Assembly (NCBI GenBank): GCA_026874595.1
Contig: CM049316.1
Span: 37,891,195-37,955,194 of the forward strand
DNA from: Sipunculus nudus
Taxonomy: Eukaryota > Annelida > Sipuncula > Golfingiida > Sipunculidae
Direction of reading: 5' to 3'
DNA: 64,000 nt
Shown here: piece after piece, positions 38,765 through 49,514 of the stretch
Layout of the letters: the number at the start of each line of letters is the position of its first letter
Position numbering within the stretch: position 1 is the stretch's first letter
Made by a program: the position numbers and the translations under genes
Notes under the pieces: generated by a model
Database searches by the model: none
Told to the model about the DNA's origin: nothing
What the model saw: the letters and a program-made list of their open reading frames with translations, nothing else

Positions 38765-40459
38765 ATGACAGATGTTGGGAAACAAATCTGCCTGTCATGT
38801 TTGGTGGAAATTCCGGACGGAATCCTAAGGTTACTGCCCTGTCATCATACGCTTTGTGAATTATGTCTCAACCGATCTGTATCAACCGATCAACAAAGTG
38901 AACTGAAGAGAATGGTGCACCAAGTCCACAAAGGAGGGTGGCAACCTTTGAAGAAAATACTCAGCGTGCAATGTCCAGTGTGTGGTCAGCAGTGTACTTT
39001 ACCGAAAGAAAATGTTACGTCTTCACAAGCAAATCCTCAGCGTAAACAGGTTCGATTTGATGATTCGCCTTCCGGCCTCTCTGAGGAAGACGCATGCAGC
39101 TCGGCTACAGAAAACGTCAGTTACAATAGTTGTAAGCCTTGTATGATGTTCAGGTCGAAATCAAGGCTTGCCTTATATTTTTGTATCGACTGTGGTCTTT
39201 ATCTATGTTTGTATTGTTTCAACGAACACAAAAAGTCTGCTGATTACAGATATCATCAAGTCCGCCCAAGGGAGCTACAGAATAGAGCACGTGCCACTTG
39301 CGGTATCCATAGAAGCCAAATCATTCTCTTCTGCTCGGAGTGCATGGTGACAGTGTGTCCCTACTGTGCCTTGTCAAGCCCACATGAAGATCACACCATT
39401 CTTGACTTCGGAGAAGGTGTAAAAGACGCCAGGGCAAGGATGGAGAAATTAAGAGATTCTCTGTCTTTTGAAATGAGACGCATTGAAAATGCAGAGAACG
39501 AAACTTTGCAATCATTTGAAAAGGGAATTGAATGTATTACAGCCCAAATACAGCACCGAGGAGAAGAGCTAAAAACAGAAATAACTAAAAGAGTATCAGA
39601 TTTACTTTTAGAATTAAATGAACGTAGACAGGCCAATGTTGAAAACATACGCAGATTTTTCACTGATATTCTTGAACCTGCAAAGGTTTTCAACGAGGAG
39701 CTAAATGCAACATTAGATGGTAGTGCACCCGATGAACTTATAATGAGGGTCCATGAAATGATCAGTAAGTGCAAGGATACACTGGAGTCTTTACGAGATG
39801 CTGCTGTTTCTGCTAACTTTCAGAATATCAGGTATGAGCCATCTGCGACAGACTGTTCCCTTGGGAAACTGCACCCCTCTGGGAGAAGACCCTTAACTTC
39901 ACCTTCCTCTAAGTTAATTTCAAATTCGCAAACAAGAAATATTTCCCGATCAGTCTCCAAACCGTTCCAAAGAAATACCTTCTTAAACCCGTCTCCCCAA
40001 CATAAGACGTCACCTTTCGGTCCTGTGGTGTCTGTTGTACCGTCTTCCTCAACTCAGTCTTCACGATCTCGACATTCTGCGTCCTTTGTGGCAGCACCAT
40101 CCCAACCTCGTGCGTCCGCTGTGTCAGTATCCTACCAATCTCCTGCATATTCTGTGCCATCCTTTTCACGACCTCCTGTCCCTCGGTCCCCTACGTTCTC
40201 ATTTTCCACACCTAGGTTCAGTGGATTCTCATTCTCGTCATCTCCTGTGCCTACCAGGCCATTTCTCTTTGGAGCTCCTGCGTCTACTAATGCGTCTGTA
40301 TTCTCAAGTAGGGCTCCTATGTCTCGTCAGATATTATTTTCACAAACTCCTGTCTCCACTGGGTCGTCTTTCTCTGGACCTCCTACACCCAATGCGTCAA
40401 TATTCTCTAAACCTCCTTCGTCTAGTCACTCATCTTCACATCCTCCCTCGTCTACTTGA
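38765..40459 (+). CDS. TRIM/RBCC-type RING E3 ligase-like protein with Ser/Pro-rich repeat tail
   Basis: A single exon encodes 564 residues from ATG at 38765 (context caccATGa). The frame stays open to 38606, but a splice acceptor at 38738 and the RING start just after this Met favour the shorter form. RING: CLSC at 9-12, PCHHTLCELC at 25-34 and CPVCGQQC at 70-77, with a long insert between. B-box 1: residues 123-164 (CKPC, CIDC, CLYC, H155, H164). B-box 2: residues 179-210 (CGIH, CSEC, CPYC, H207, H210). Coiled coil: about 215-345. The tail (360-564) is rich in Ser, Pro and Phe and ends in 11-residue repeats. No SPRY, NHL or filamin domain follows. TRIM proteins transfer ubiquitin and are greatly expanded in bivalves, often in immunity; the substrate here is unknown. 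Confidence 0.9.
   Translation: MTDVGKQICLSCLVEIPDGILRLLPCHHTLCELCLNRSVSTDQQSELKRMVHQVHKGGWQPLKKILSVQCPVCGQQCTLPKENVTSSQANPQRKQVRFDDSPSGLSEEDACSSATENVSYNSCKPCMMFRSKSRLALYFCIDCGLYLCLYCFNEHKKSADYRYHQVRPRELQNRARATCGIHRSQIILFCSECMVTVCPYCALSSPHEDHTILDFGEGVKDARARMEKLRDSLSFEMRRIENAENETLQSFEKGIECITAQIQHRGEELKTEITKRVSDLLLELNERRQANVENIRRFFTDILEPAKVFNEELNATLDGSAPDELIMRVHEMISKCKDTLESLRDAAVSANFQNIRYEPSATDCSLGKLHPSGRRPLTSPSSKLISNSQTRNISRSVSKPFQRNTFLNPSPQHKTSPFGPVVSVVPSSSTQSSRSRHSASFVAAPSQPRASAVSVSYQSPAYSVPSFSRPPVPRSPTFSFSTPRFSGFSFSSSPVPTRPFLFGAPASTNASVFSSRAPMSRQILFSQTPVSTGSSFSGPPTPNASIFSKPPSSSHSSSHPPSST
40245..40445 (+). repeat. 33-bp (11-codon) degenerate tandem repeat in the TRIM-like tail
   Basis: Successive units begin CTCCTG/CTCCTA and end in TTCTC: APASTNASVFS, APMSRQILFSQ, TPVSTGSSFSG, PPTPNASIFSK, PPSSSHSSSHP. 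The consensus is (A/T/P)PxSxxxxFSx. The reading frame is kept, as expected for a protein-level repeat. Confidence 0.7.
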
Positions 40460-41396
40460 TCAGAATGTTCCTGCTTTGCTGCGTGTCTAATGTGTTACTG
40501 CTATAGAGGGTTCTTTTGCTCTAAAAGTCCCATCAATTGTCATGTTACAACACCCGGGCGCAAATGTATGATTCTTCTCTAAATTATCAAAATATAGTTC
40601 AACGAAGTCCAAGTCAGTAATACGTACATGGATCGCACCTAATGTTTCGTCACTCTCCTGCGTCCACTAAGGATAGTTTTCTTGACACGATTAAGATTAT
40701 TACGTGGCAGCGAATACAATCTATTCTAACTGTAAGACTTTAACGTAACTGAGACCCTGTTGAAGTGAAGTGGACCAGGAGATTATAACAGATTTTCACA
40801 AAACCTAATCTCTTTTTGTGTAGAGACTGCTTACATCCCTGGGACATTCTGAGCCCTGTTAATGAAACGAAATACTTAGCAAATTGTTGGGCCACATGGC
40901 GTATTTCATTACCGGAAGTGTACTAGCCGCGGCTGTTAAATATTTACAAGCTCGGTGTATCATTCTGAATTCAATGTAACTACACTGAATACATTCTAGT
41001 CACATTGAATTAAATGTAGTGACAAAAGGATCTATATTGAGGCGAAAGCTATTTACTATTCACATATAGCAAATTGGAAGAATTAAGAATGGATTTGAGT
41101 AAGAAGTGCATCAGTCGGGGGGAAGGGGGGGGGGGGGGGGGGGGTCACTACCCTGGCACCGCTAAACAGTAAACACGTGTGTTGAGGGTATGGATAGACA
41201 ACATACAACTCTTGCACGCCGAAGAATTAGGAAGAAAACAGCATCAAGCGCAAATCAAGTGCCTCTCTCCAGCAGGCCACTCTAAATCCTGACCTTTGGT
41301 GACATGGGGTCAAGCTGTTTTTAGTCACTTTTTGCTGTAAATGACAATTATTTGTAATATAACTCGCATACTTTTTAGTGCAGGATTTGGATATGT
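40460..41396. other. 3' flank of the TRIM-like exon
   Basis: No clear AATAAA within the first 900 bp. It contains a 20-base poly-G tract at 41125-41144. No gene was recognised. Confidence 0.4.
41125..41144 (+). repeat. Poly-G tract (20)
   Basis: Uninterrupted G run preceded by GGGGGGAA. Confidence 0.95.
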
Positions 41397-42600
41397 ATGG
41401 ATGGCACAAGATGTAGGGGACTCAAATTTATTTATACAAGGATTAAAATAAGAATAAGAGATATTGTTATGAAAAACTGGTGTAGTGATGTTCAGAAAAG
41501 TAGTAAATTAGAACTATATAGCAGTTTTAAATCAATGATTACTTTAGAGAAATATCTTATTTGTGTACCAAATAAAAAAAATATAGACAAGCATTAGCTC
41601 AATTAAGATGCTCAAATCATAACTTGCTAATAGAGAAGGGTAGAACATCAATACGGATAAAGAAGAGAAAGTATGTCAGTATTGTATTAACTAAGGTATA
41701 AATGAGATAGAAGATGAATATCATTTTTTGTTAAGATGTTTAATGTATGATGATTTAAGAGAAACATATTTGAAGAAAACATGTCATAATGCATCAGTTG
41801 AAAATTTCTTACATATACTTAAGTCTGACGATAAAATAGAGATTTGTAAATTAGCAGCATACACTTACCATGCCTTTAAGAAGAGGGAAGCAACTATTTA
41901 GGTATAAAGTCAGTAATTAAATAAATATTCATTTAATAATATTCCGATTTCATATATTCTAGAGCCAAATTATCTCTGTTTAATGTTAAAATGTGTGCAC
42001 TTTAAATACAAGAATTCTCCTGAATATATGAATACTGTATTATATATTTTTTTATACTGTAACAGTTCACTGAACTGTAATAAAACTAGTTTTATATTTC
42101 CTTTAAGGATACATGCAGAGGTAAGATAGCTCTAGCTATTATTTAAGTGTTTACATATTTTTCTGTTCATCTGTTTATTTATTTACCTATTTTCTATTAT
42201 ATTCAATTTTTAATATATACTGGTAAATGTTAAATATTTTCAGGCAGATAACATGTATAGAACTTACATGTTCGCACAGTTTATTTAAAGAAGATATATG
42301 CATGTCATTGTCAGCATTTATTTTGATAAGTGTCAATTTGTTTACATTCACTGTCTATTCAATTTTTTTACATTAAATGTTTAATTTTGTATCAAGTCAA
42401 TACAGATGTTTATGAGAATCTTTAGCAAGATTCAGTTAATTCTTCTTTATTTAGTTCTCTGTGTTTATATTAAGTTTGTTCATTTAACCGACTGTATTAA
42501 GATCATTTTCATTCAAGTGTTAAATAAGAACCTGAATTATGTTAATCATGTTGGGAACTATAGGCCCTGTGGCCATTTTTCCTGAATAAAATTCTGTTCT
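41397..42600 (+). pseudogene. Decayed LINE: RT-ORF C-terminus plus 3' UTR
   Basis: In three frames, order is kept: IRDIVMKNWCSDVQKSSKLELY..EKYLICV; after a slip in an A-run, KYRQALAQLRCSNHNLLIEKGR; after another, EIEDEYHFLLRCLMYDDLR ... ICKLAAYTYHAFKKRE and a stop at 41901. The LRCSNH.L.IE.GR and IEDEYHFLL.C..Y.DLR blocks are typical of the C-terminal tail of mollusc non-LTR RTs. The 3' UTR ends near ggccctgtggccatttttcc and TGAATAAA at about 42580. It is 5'-truncated and non-functional. Confidence 0.75.
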
Positions 42601-43155
42601 GTAATATAACTTATCTATATGTTGATCTTTAAATCTATCAATATGTTTTGTCCCTGGGCAATATATTGAATAAAATGGTCTATGGACATGAGCCATGGTT
42701 TTTTATCAGTTTTCTTTGATTTGTGATTGGTTATGTGAATCACTTTCAAAGCAGAACAGTTTCCTATTTTGTACCTGATGATACTTTACATCAATTCCAT
42801 CCATGTTATTTGTTGGTAAAATGCAAAACCAGTGTCTAATCCAGACAGGGGGTCCGCACCATTTTTTTTTTTGGGGGGGGGGGGGGGGGGGGATAACCAT
42901 AACAGACTGGACCCATCCTTTTCTGGAATAGAGGACTTTTTAAAGTTTTCTTATCAGTCTCTCTAGGTTTGACCATCCACTATAAAAAATCCTGGATCCG
43001 TGCCTGCACAGTCGTATTATAGCATCAACACAGTGCATCAGACACAGCACTCCTCCTTCTATGAACTTGGACTAAGAATATTAAGATATGCTGCACTACA
43101 CGTTAGCCAGTCAGAACCCCTTCTGCCTTCCAGACATGGGGTCTATTACAGGCGT
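42601..43155. other. Stretch with T11-G20 homopolymer pair
   Basis: A T run at 42862-42872 is followed by a G run at 42873-42892. Otherwise nothing was recognised. Confidence 0.4.
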
Positions 43156-43161
43156 TCTATT

Positions 43162-43285
43162 ACTATTACTATTACTATTACTTTCAATTTCTGATATTAC
43201 TATTACTATTACTATTACCACATTTTATCTTCTATTACTATTACTATTACTGGGGTATCTATTACTATTACTATTACTATTACTT
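43162..43285 (+). repeat. (CTATTA)n hexanucleotide repeat
   Basis: Three blocks of ctatta/attact separated by short spacers. The same hexamer returns at 45001-45145 on the same strand. Confidence 0.9.
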
Positions 43286-43299
43286 AAACTGATTGGAGG

Positions 43300-44995
43300 A
43301 TTCTAGACCTTGCGCAGCCATGAGTGCTATAAACTAGCACTACAATCACATGTTTAAATAATTTACAAGCACCTATATCATCCAGTTACCTACACAATTG
43401 TCTTATACTGTGTCTGTCATTTACAAGAAGCCTTATGATACTGGAGATCTTAATATTTCAGCATCTTTAATTCTGTCTTTTTTTATTTTTTGAAAACTCA
43501 ATGATTGTTATTGGGGCGTTTCAAGTCAAGTTATAAGATAATTGTATAAACTCTTGAATACATGAAAGCAACCCATTGTACAGGCCCTGGCATATGTAAA
43601 ATATTGATTTATAAATATATGGATACTTGTACATTTTATATTATTTTCATATATATATCACATTAATTTATTTTATAGTTTATATTTCCGTTTAGATATA
43701 ATCATCTTTCTCATAGTTAATAAATAAAGTTTTTCAGTGTAACTGAAAATTGTCTCCAGAGGAATTATTCAAGATTACTGCATATTTTTTATTAGGTATC
43801 AAAGCTGACAATTCAGTCCTTTATGTACGTATCAGGTGAGGAATTTATGTAGGGCTGTGTCCTGTTTCCCTATCCTTATAAATATACTCAATAAAATACT
43901 GGTTACATCAAGATTCTGGACACAGCCAAACTGGAGACAAAGGTATCCCATCTTCTCGGGTGTATATGTTCATTTGGATGTGATGCCATGTTTTATTCCA
44001 TCACATAGTACATCTTGAGAGTGAACAGAGAGGTGGTAAACTTTACAATAATGGTAGCATGCATGGCTTTTATTCATCAGGCATGCCCTTCATCATTGCA
44101 GCAAAGCCAGCATAGGATAATTTAGGAATATGGAGAGTGATTTAAACTTGCATCAATTTTACAAAACAAATAAAATATTGTTTAAATAACTTTCACAATA
44201 AATTTGGTATTAAATAATCTTGTTCTTTAAATTTTGTACATAACCGGATCTAATTATTTGATATAAAAATTTCAGATAATAAATAAAATATTAACAGTGA
44301 CTTATATTCTCATATTATATAATCAAATAAATTAACACAATTTTAGATACTGAATGAAGGTCTGCAAAATTGGTACTATGAGATAACAGACAAGTATTAA
44401 AAGAATAGTTTTAAAAGAATATGTATATAAATTAACTAGATAATACATGTGCCTGCAGTATGATGTGTGATTGTAGTACTTGTATGAGTTTATAGCATTG
44501 TAGGCTTCAATATGTTATGGGTAGTGAACACACCATAAGCTTATCATGAACATTTTGGGTCTGCACTGTATCTGGTTCCATTATTACATTTTTCTTGAAT
44601 GTGTGTTATTGCAATCTCAATGATTAAAATGCAAACTGGATTGTGAAAAAAAATGTAGGTACCTTTCAGAATATGCATATGGATTGATGGATGTGAGATA
44701 AAATGTACATGTCACAATAATAATACACTATGTATCTGTCTCTTAACATCAAACATGCCTCTGTTTATCCATGGCTTACTAATCAAAGGTCAGATTGTGC
44801 CAGGTAACTTATTTGGCTGTGACCTAATCTGTCCAGTACTCTTATGTAATTAGCACCAGTGGTCACCAGCTGTATGGCAGCTGGCCCATGCTTTCCTCAA
44901 CAATAGGCACATCCTTGGCAATTACTGGACAAGAACTGAGTCTGTTGAGCATTATTTGCTGATATTCTTCATGATCAAGGGGCTCAGAGGAAGTA
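43300..44995. other. AT-rich stretch between two (CTATTA)n blocks, no gene recognised
   Basis: Only short frames without domains. The flanking hexamer blocks may mark an element of about 2 kb, but no matched ends were found. Confidence 0.35.
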
Positions 44996-45000
44996 ATAGA

Positions 45001-45146
45001 AAGTAATATGTATTACTCTATTACTTTGCCTTCTATTTCTATTACTATTACTATTACAGCTCAAAATTTTGAGTCTATTACTATTACTATTACTATTACA
45101 TGGAAAAAGCTGTAATAGTCTATTACTATTACTTATTACTATTACC
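45001..45146 (+). repeat. (CTATTA)n hexanucleotide repeat, second block
   Basis: Clusters of ctatta with spacers ccttctatttctatt, cagctcaaaattttgag and catggaaaaagctgtaatag. Some spacers are self-complementary. Confidence 0.85.
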
Positions 45147-45149
45147 CCA

Positions 45150-45947
45150 TTTCTGCTGCCTTCCAAATTAGAGAAGAGGGTTGGAGTCTCAGCTTTGTCC
45201 TATAGTACGCCTAGGACCGAGGGCTTCTACCTGATTTAGACATTTACCAATCAATATGTACTGCATGATAAATTATTAACTTTACCTCTAGTATTCCTTA
45301 GAGGAAGAAGCTGCTGTCCAGCCTCAGGTGACTGATTCTCTGGAGAAGGCAAGTTTGCATCTTATAGCATTAGGGCAAGATATTAAGCTTATGTCAATTT
45401 TATTGATCAAGAACTGGCAATATAGTATGTTTCAGCTTAATAATATCATATATTCCAATTTTTTGTCAGGTATTTTGGCCATTTGATTATTTTGAACTAA
45501 CTTTTTGGGAGAAATCCTTAAACTTAATGGGTGAAAATACTAAAGTTTTGAATCACTGGGAAAGTGAAATGATACATCACTTTTCTGTGGAGACCTATGA
45601 GGCAACAAAACAATTACAAATACAAAATAAAATATTAATGTTTTTATTGCCTGATCAGAGAAGCAAATATAAAACAGACAACATTTACATCATTTTTATC
45701 AAAGTCATGACCGGGGTAAATGCAGATGAATCGTTTTTTTTTTCTTTCAGAACCATTAAAGCAAGACTGCAATGTACATGTTATGTACATTTGAAAGTTA
45801 CATTTCTGTAAACTTCATACAAGCCAAGAATTATGTCAGTTTAGATATTTTTTACCTTTGGCTCTGTGATAAAACAAGGGTAACAAGTAAAAATGTTAAC
45901 ATCATTTAACTTGGACTGTCAAATTATCCGATGTCAAAAATACTGCA
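45150..45947. other. Stretch with no recognised gene
   Basis: A short acceptor-bounded open segment near 45295-45350 is exon-like, but nothing pairs with it. Confidence 0.35.
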
Positions 45948-46291
45948 TTAAGGCCAAAATAAAAAAAAGGTATGGTTCTCAGGCACTTTTTTTCAGAAAT
46001 CAATGCGGGCGGGCGCTTTTTTTATTTTAAATTTTTTGGTATGTTTCGATAAAAATGTCAAATGATAAGGGAAAAGCATGAAAAAAACAGTTTTATTTTG
46101 CTGAATTAGTAAAAGCACTACAAAACAAAGGAAATTGTATGGTTTTATCTTCTTGAAAGAAATCTCGGAGCGGCAGCAGCTCAATATTGAAAAGTTTTTA
46201 TTGAAAATCAAAATAAAAATTTTTGATGCGGGGGTTTAAAATTGATGCGGGCGGTGCCTGAGAACCATACCTTTAATTTTTTTTGGCCTAA
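45948..46291. mobile_element. TTAGGCC(A)n-type inverted-repeat MITE (344 bp)
   Basis: The left end TTAAGGCCAAAATAAAA is followed by AAAGGTATGGTTCTCAGGCA. The right end carries the complement, ending ..CCATACCTTTAATTTTTTTT then GGCCTAA. Arms are about 40 bp, extended by a second inverted block around ATGCGGGCGG. No coding content. Confidence 0.8.
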
Positions 46292-47266
46292 TACAAACAA
46301 ATCTGTTGTTCTTGAAATTATCCTGATCATTTTACATAATAATTCTGCACTGCTAATTAACATAGCAAAATACCCTGATGTCATTTTACCAATTTTTTTT
46401 TATGATAGACAATTTTACATTTTTACAATTGTATTACAATATATAAGCACCCTCATCACTTGAATTACATCTAATATCCTGGCGAGTTAGATGATCTCCT
46501 CCTAGATGATATGCAATTTGAAAAATTCCAATACACACATTAAACAAAATAACACTGTGTAATATTAGAATCAAATCATACACTGGACTGCTCCATCATT
46601 AATTAATGAACAATGTACAATTGGCACCTTAATCTCTGTCATGGCTCAAATTGATGTGCATGGTATTTTAGTGTTTCTTTTCCCCAGTAGGGCAGGTTAG
46701 TGTTAGTCGCCTAAATTGGAAGCAAGAGTTGCAACAGTTCATACTAAGAATCTTTTAATATTTGGCATCTCAAGCTCATTTAGCAGCAACAATTGCATTG
46801 TTTCAATCAGGAACTGCAGCTGGAACACAAACAAGCACACATTTGTTGGGAACTGACAGGGATCTGCATGTTTACTGCACCAACCCAGTGAGAAAGATAC
46901 AAAATTAAGCAAATTAGTAGTGACATAATTGTAACATATACCATTTTTCAAGTTATCACAAATGCTTATATTTTTAATAGCTGGTTAAATCAAGCTCTAT
47001 TATTCCATCCCTGACTTATAATATACCTCAGAACATATCATTTAAGGTAGCATCACTGTTTGAAACACCTATATTTATATAATTTAAAATTTTAAAAGGT
47101 GCACTATTTTAAGCCCCCAGTAACAGTAAACCACTTTCATTGGTTCTACAAACAGATGAATAAAAATTTATAATTTCAGTTTTACGGTAGACAGAAAAAA
47201 TTGGCTAAAAAAGTTTATATTTTGTTAAATCTTTCAAAATAATGTGAAAATGAATGAAAAATTTAA
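46292..47266. other. AT-rich stretch, nothing recognised
   Basis: No gene or clear repeat was recognised. Confidence 0.35.
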
Positions 47267-49171
47267 CAAGGGACCTATGGGTCACTGTGCTCAGCTGACG
47301 TTAACCTTGAAGGTAAAAATCTAAATTAATATCAAATGGAGATAAAGTGTAAGAGGAAGAGGTAATAAAGGCGATGGTTGGTTTATATGATTGGTTTGTA
47401 TTGATGAGCAAGAAATTGTTGCAAATAATATTTTGTGACCTGACCATGTGTTTCCTAATGTTGAAACTGAAGCATGTGAGCAGTTTGTGAACAAATGATC
47501 TGTACAATTACCATGATCATTAGTTGGCTTTTCGATTAACTGTTGACATTTCAGTCATTTACACATTTGTTCAATCGAATCTTTTTTTTGTATAATATAT
47601 ATTATTAAATATATGTTTTTTTTATGAAATGTATACAGTTGAAATATAACTAATTAACAACATAAAACATGGCAAACAAAGCCTGATCTCAAATTCTGCT
47701 GATGCAGGAAAATAATGAACAAATGTTTGTAATAAATCCTCATTTTTTTATCACATCAATTTTTTTTTTAATTTAAGTTTATATTTCTATACATTTTCAA
47801 TATAACATAAATATCTGAATATAAAAGTTGATTCATAATTCTCAATTGCATCATCATAAATCTCAATCTTGTCAGATAACACCACATCATGCATACAAAT
47901 GTTTATTTATTTTTTACCACAAAAATATATCTTTTAAATCTGCAAAACAATAAATATCTAAAAAAAATACTTGATTTAGATTTCACAATTTTTAATTGTG
48001 TCTTTATTTATCCATAATGTGCTTCATATTTTATCATAATTTAAGCATACTGATGGGTTCCATTATGATTGGTAAAATCATTTAAAAGAAAAAGATTTCT
48101 TTAAAAATGCTACATTACACAACATTGCATCTTCTGGATTACACCTTGAATTACTTTTTCAAGGAAAGTTTTTGAATATCAGAGTGGAAACAGCATTACA
48201 ATTAAGGAGATACAGTGAAAACAATAAAAATACTGCATAACACTTGGTGGGTTGGGTTTGCGGGGGGGGGGGGGGGGGGGGGGTCATTGGGGTGGTGATA
48301 TGAGAATAACTGTACACCTGTCACAGCAGGGGATCTTCCCCAGTGACTGTAACAAATCAGAAACCCTGGCATAGCTGACTTCCAGTGACCTGGAATGAGA
48401 CCCTGCATCTGTAATCTGTCAACAAAGCAAATGACTATAATAGAGCCTCAAGAAAAAAATCAATAACTAGCTTAATTTTCAAGCTTTTACTTCCAAATTT
48501 CAGATTTAAACAAATTAAATATTTATGTTTACATGCTGTGAAAATTAAATCAATGGTACTTACAGGAAAAAAACGTGCCATGGTCAAAGTTGGGCACAAT
48601 TTAAGGTACTGATTTCATTTTTATGCTAATTACTTAAAAAATTTACAAAATTCAGATCTAATTTTGGGTAAACAATTGAATCTTAATTAAACATAGTTAT
48701 ATACTTGGGAAAACAGACTCTAGTTTCAAAATTTTTCATGTTAAGTGAGTAAATATTTTTCCTGATTTTTTACAAAGTCCATTATGTTTGGGCCCATAAC
48801 TTAAAGAATTTATAATTAACAGACTTAATTTCTGGCATGTTCATAGGAACTATATAGAAGAATATTTATGGTAAATATGAGGAAAAACAGATGAGTGGTT
48901 TTGATATTAGGTAGTCCTGAAGTGTGAAAATAGGATTTGAATAAAAAATTGAGGTTTTTCCTTAATTTCTAAAAGGAACGAAGTCGCAAAGACCCAGTTT
49001 TGAGCTTGGTAGGAGATCTTGGGGACATCTAACATTATGCTGAATTTTGGATTCCTAGGTCTTACGGTTTCAAAACGTGCCACATCTACGGACGGACGGA
49101 CGGACAGACGGACAGACGACGGACAATGGACCACGACTATAGCTCAGATGACTTATAGTCATCTGAGCTAA
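47267..49171 (+). mobile_element. Hairpin-family element D (1.9 kb), downstream of DHRS4-like gene
   Basis: Starts CAAGGGACCTATGGGTCAC then GCTCAGCTGACGTTAACC. Ends with an ACGG tract (49091-49125) and stem-loop AGCTCAGATGAC/TTATA/GTCATCTGAGCT then AA. It is collinear with E (58697-60492) over nearly its full length and with C in the opposite orientation. It also provides the empty-site sequence (ggtaaaaatctaaat at about 47310) for the insertion of F into E. No protein is encoded. Confidence 0.8.
48262..48283 (+). repeat. Poly-G tract (22) in element D
   Basis: Uninterrupted G run at the position homologous to poly-C in C and (TG)n in E. Confidence 0.95.
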
Positions 49172-49399
49172 AAATGTGTATACTATCAGAAAAACCATTG
49201 TATCAGGTTTAAAGTAATGTTTACTTTATAGGGTCTAATATAAACCACTTTTGAAATGAATTTAGATATGAATTTAGATATTGGTGTTTCAAAACATTGA
49301 TGCTACCTTCATGTGGACTAAATTCCCAGCTTCATTTTTTTCTTTTTGTTCACTATCACTAGAAGCTGAGGTCTTTGTTATTGGATTAAAGGCAATAGA
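49172..49399. other. 3' UTR/flank of DHRS4-like gene
   Basis: Short stretch between the stop codon and element D. No AATAAA on the minus strand was noticed. Confidence 0.4.
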
Positions 49400-49514
49400 T
49401 CAGAGCCTTGCTGTTGAACCTCCAGACATAATGATGGTCTCCCCTGTGATGTAGCTTGCATCATCTGATACGAGGAATGCCACAGCACCAGCACATTCAT
49501 CAGGAACACCAATC
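49400..49514 (-). CDS. DHRS4: DHRS4-like terminal exon
   Basis: Acceptor CTGCAG|G. Encodes (R)[13 protein letters not shown] ... GGSTARL and a TGA stop at 49402-49400. The C-terminal ARL is a PTS1-type tripeptide. Confidence 0.9.

Noticed and set aside
45295-45352. Short exon-like segment (..EEAAVQPQVTDSLEK) between an AG and a GCAAGT
   Set aside because: Non-canonical donor, no partner exons and no family. Not enough to call.
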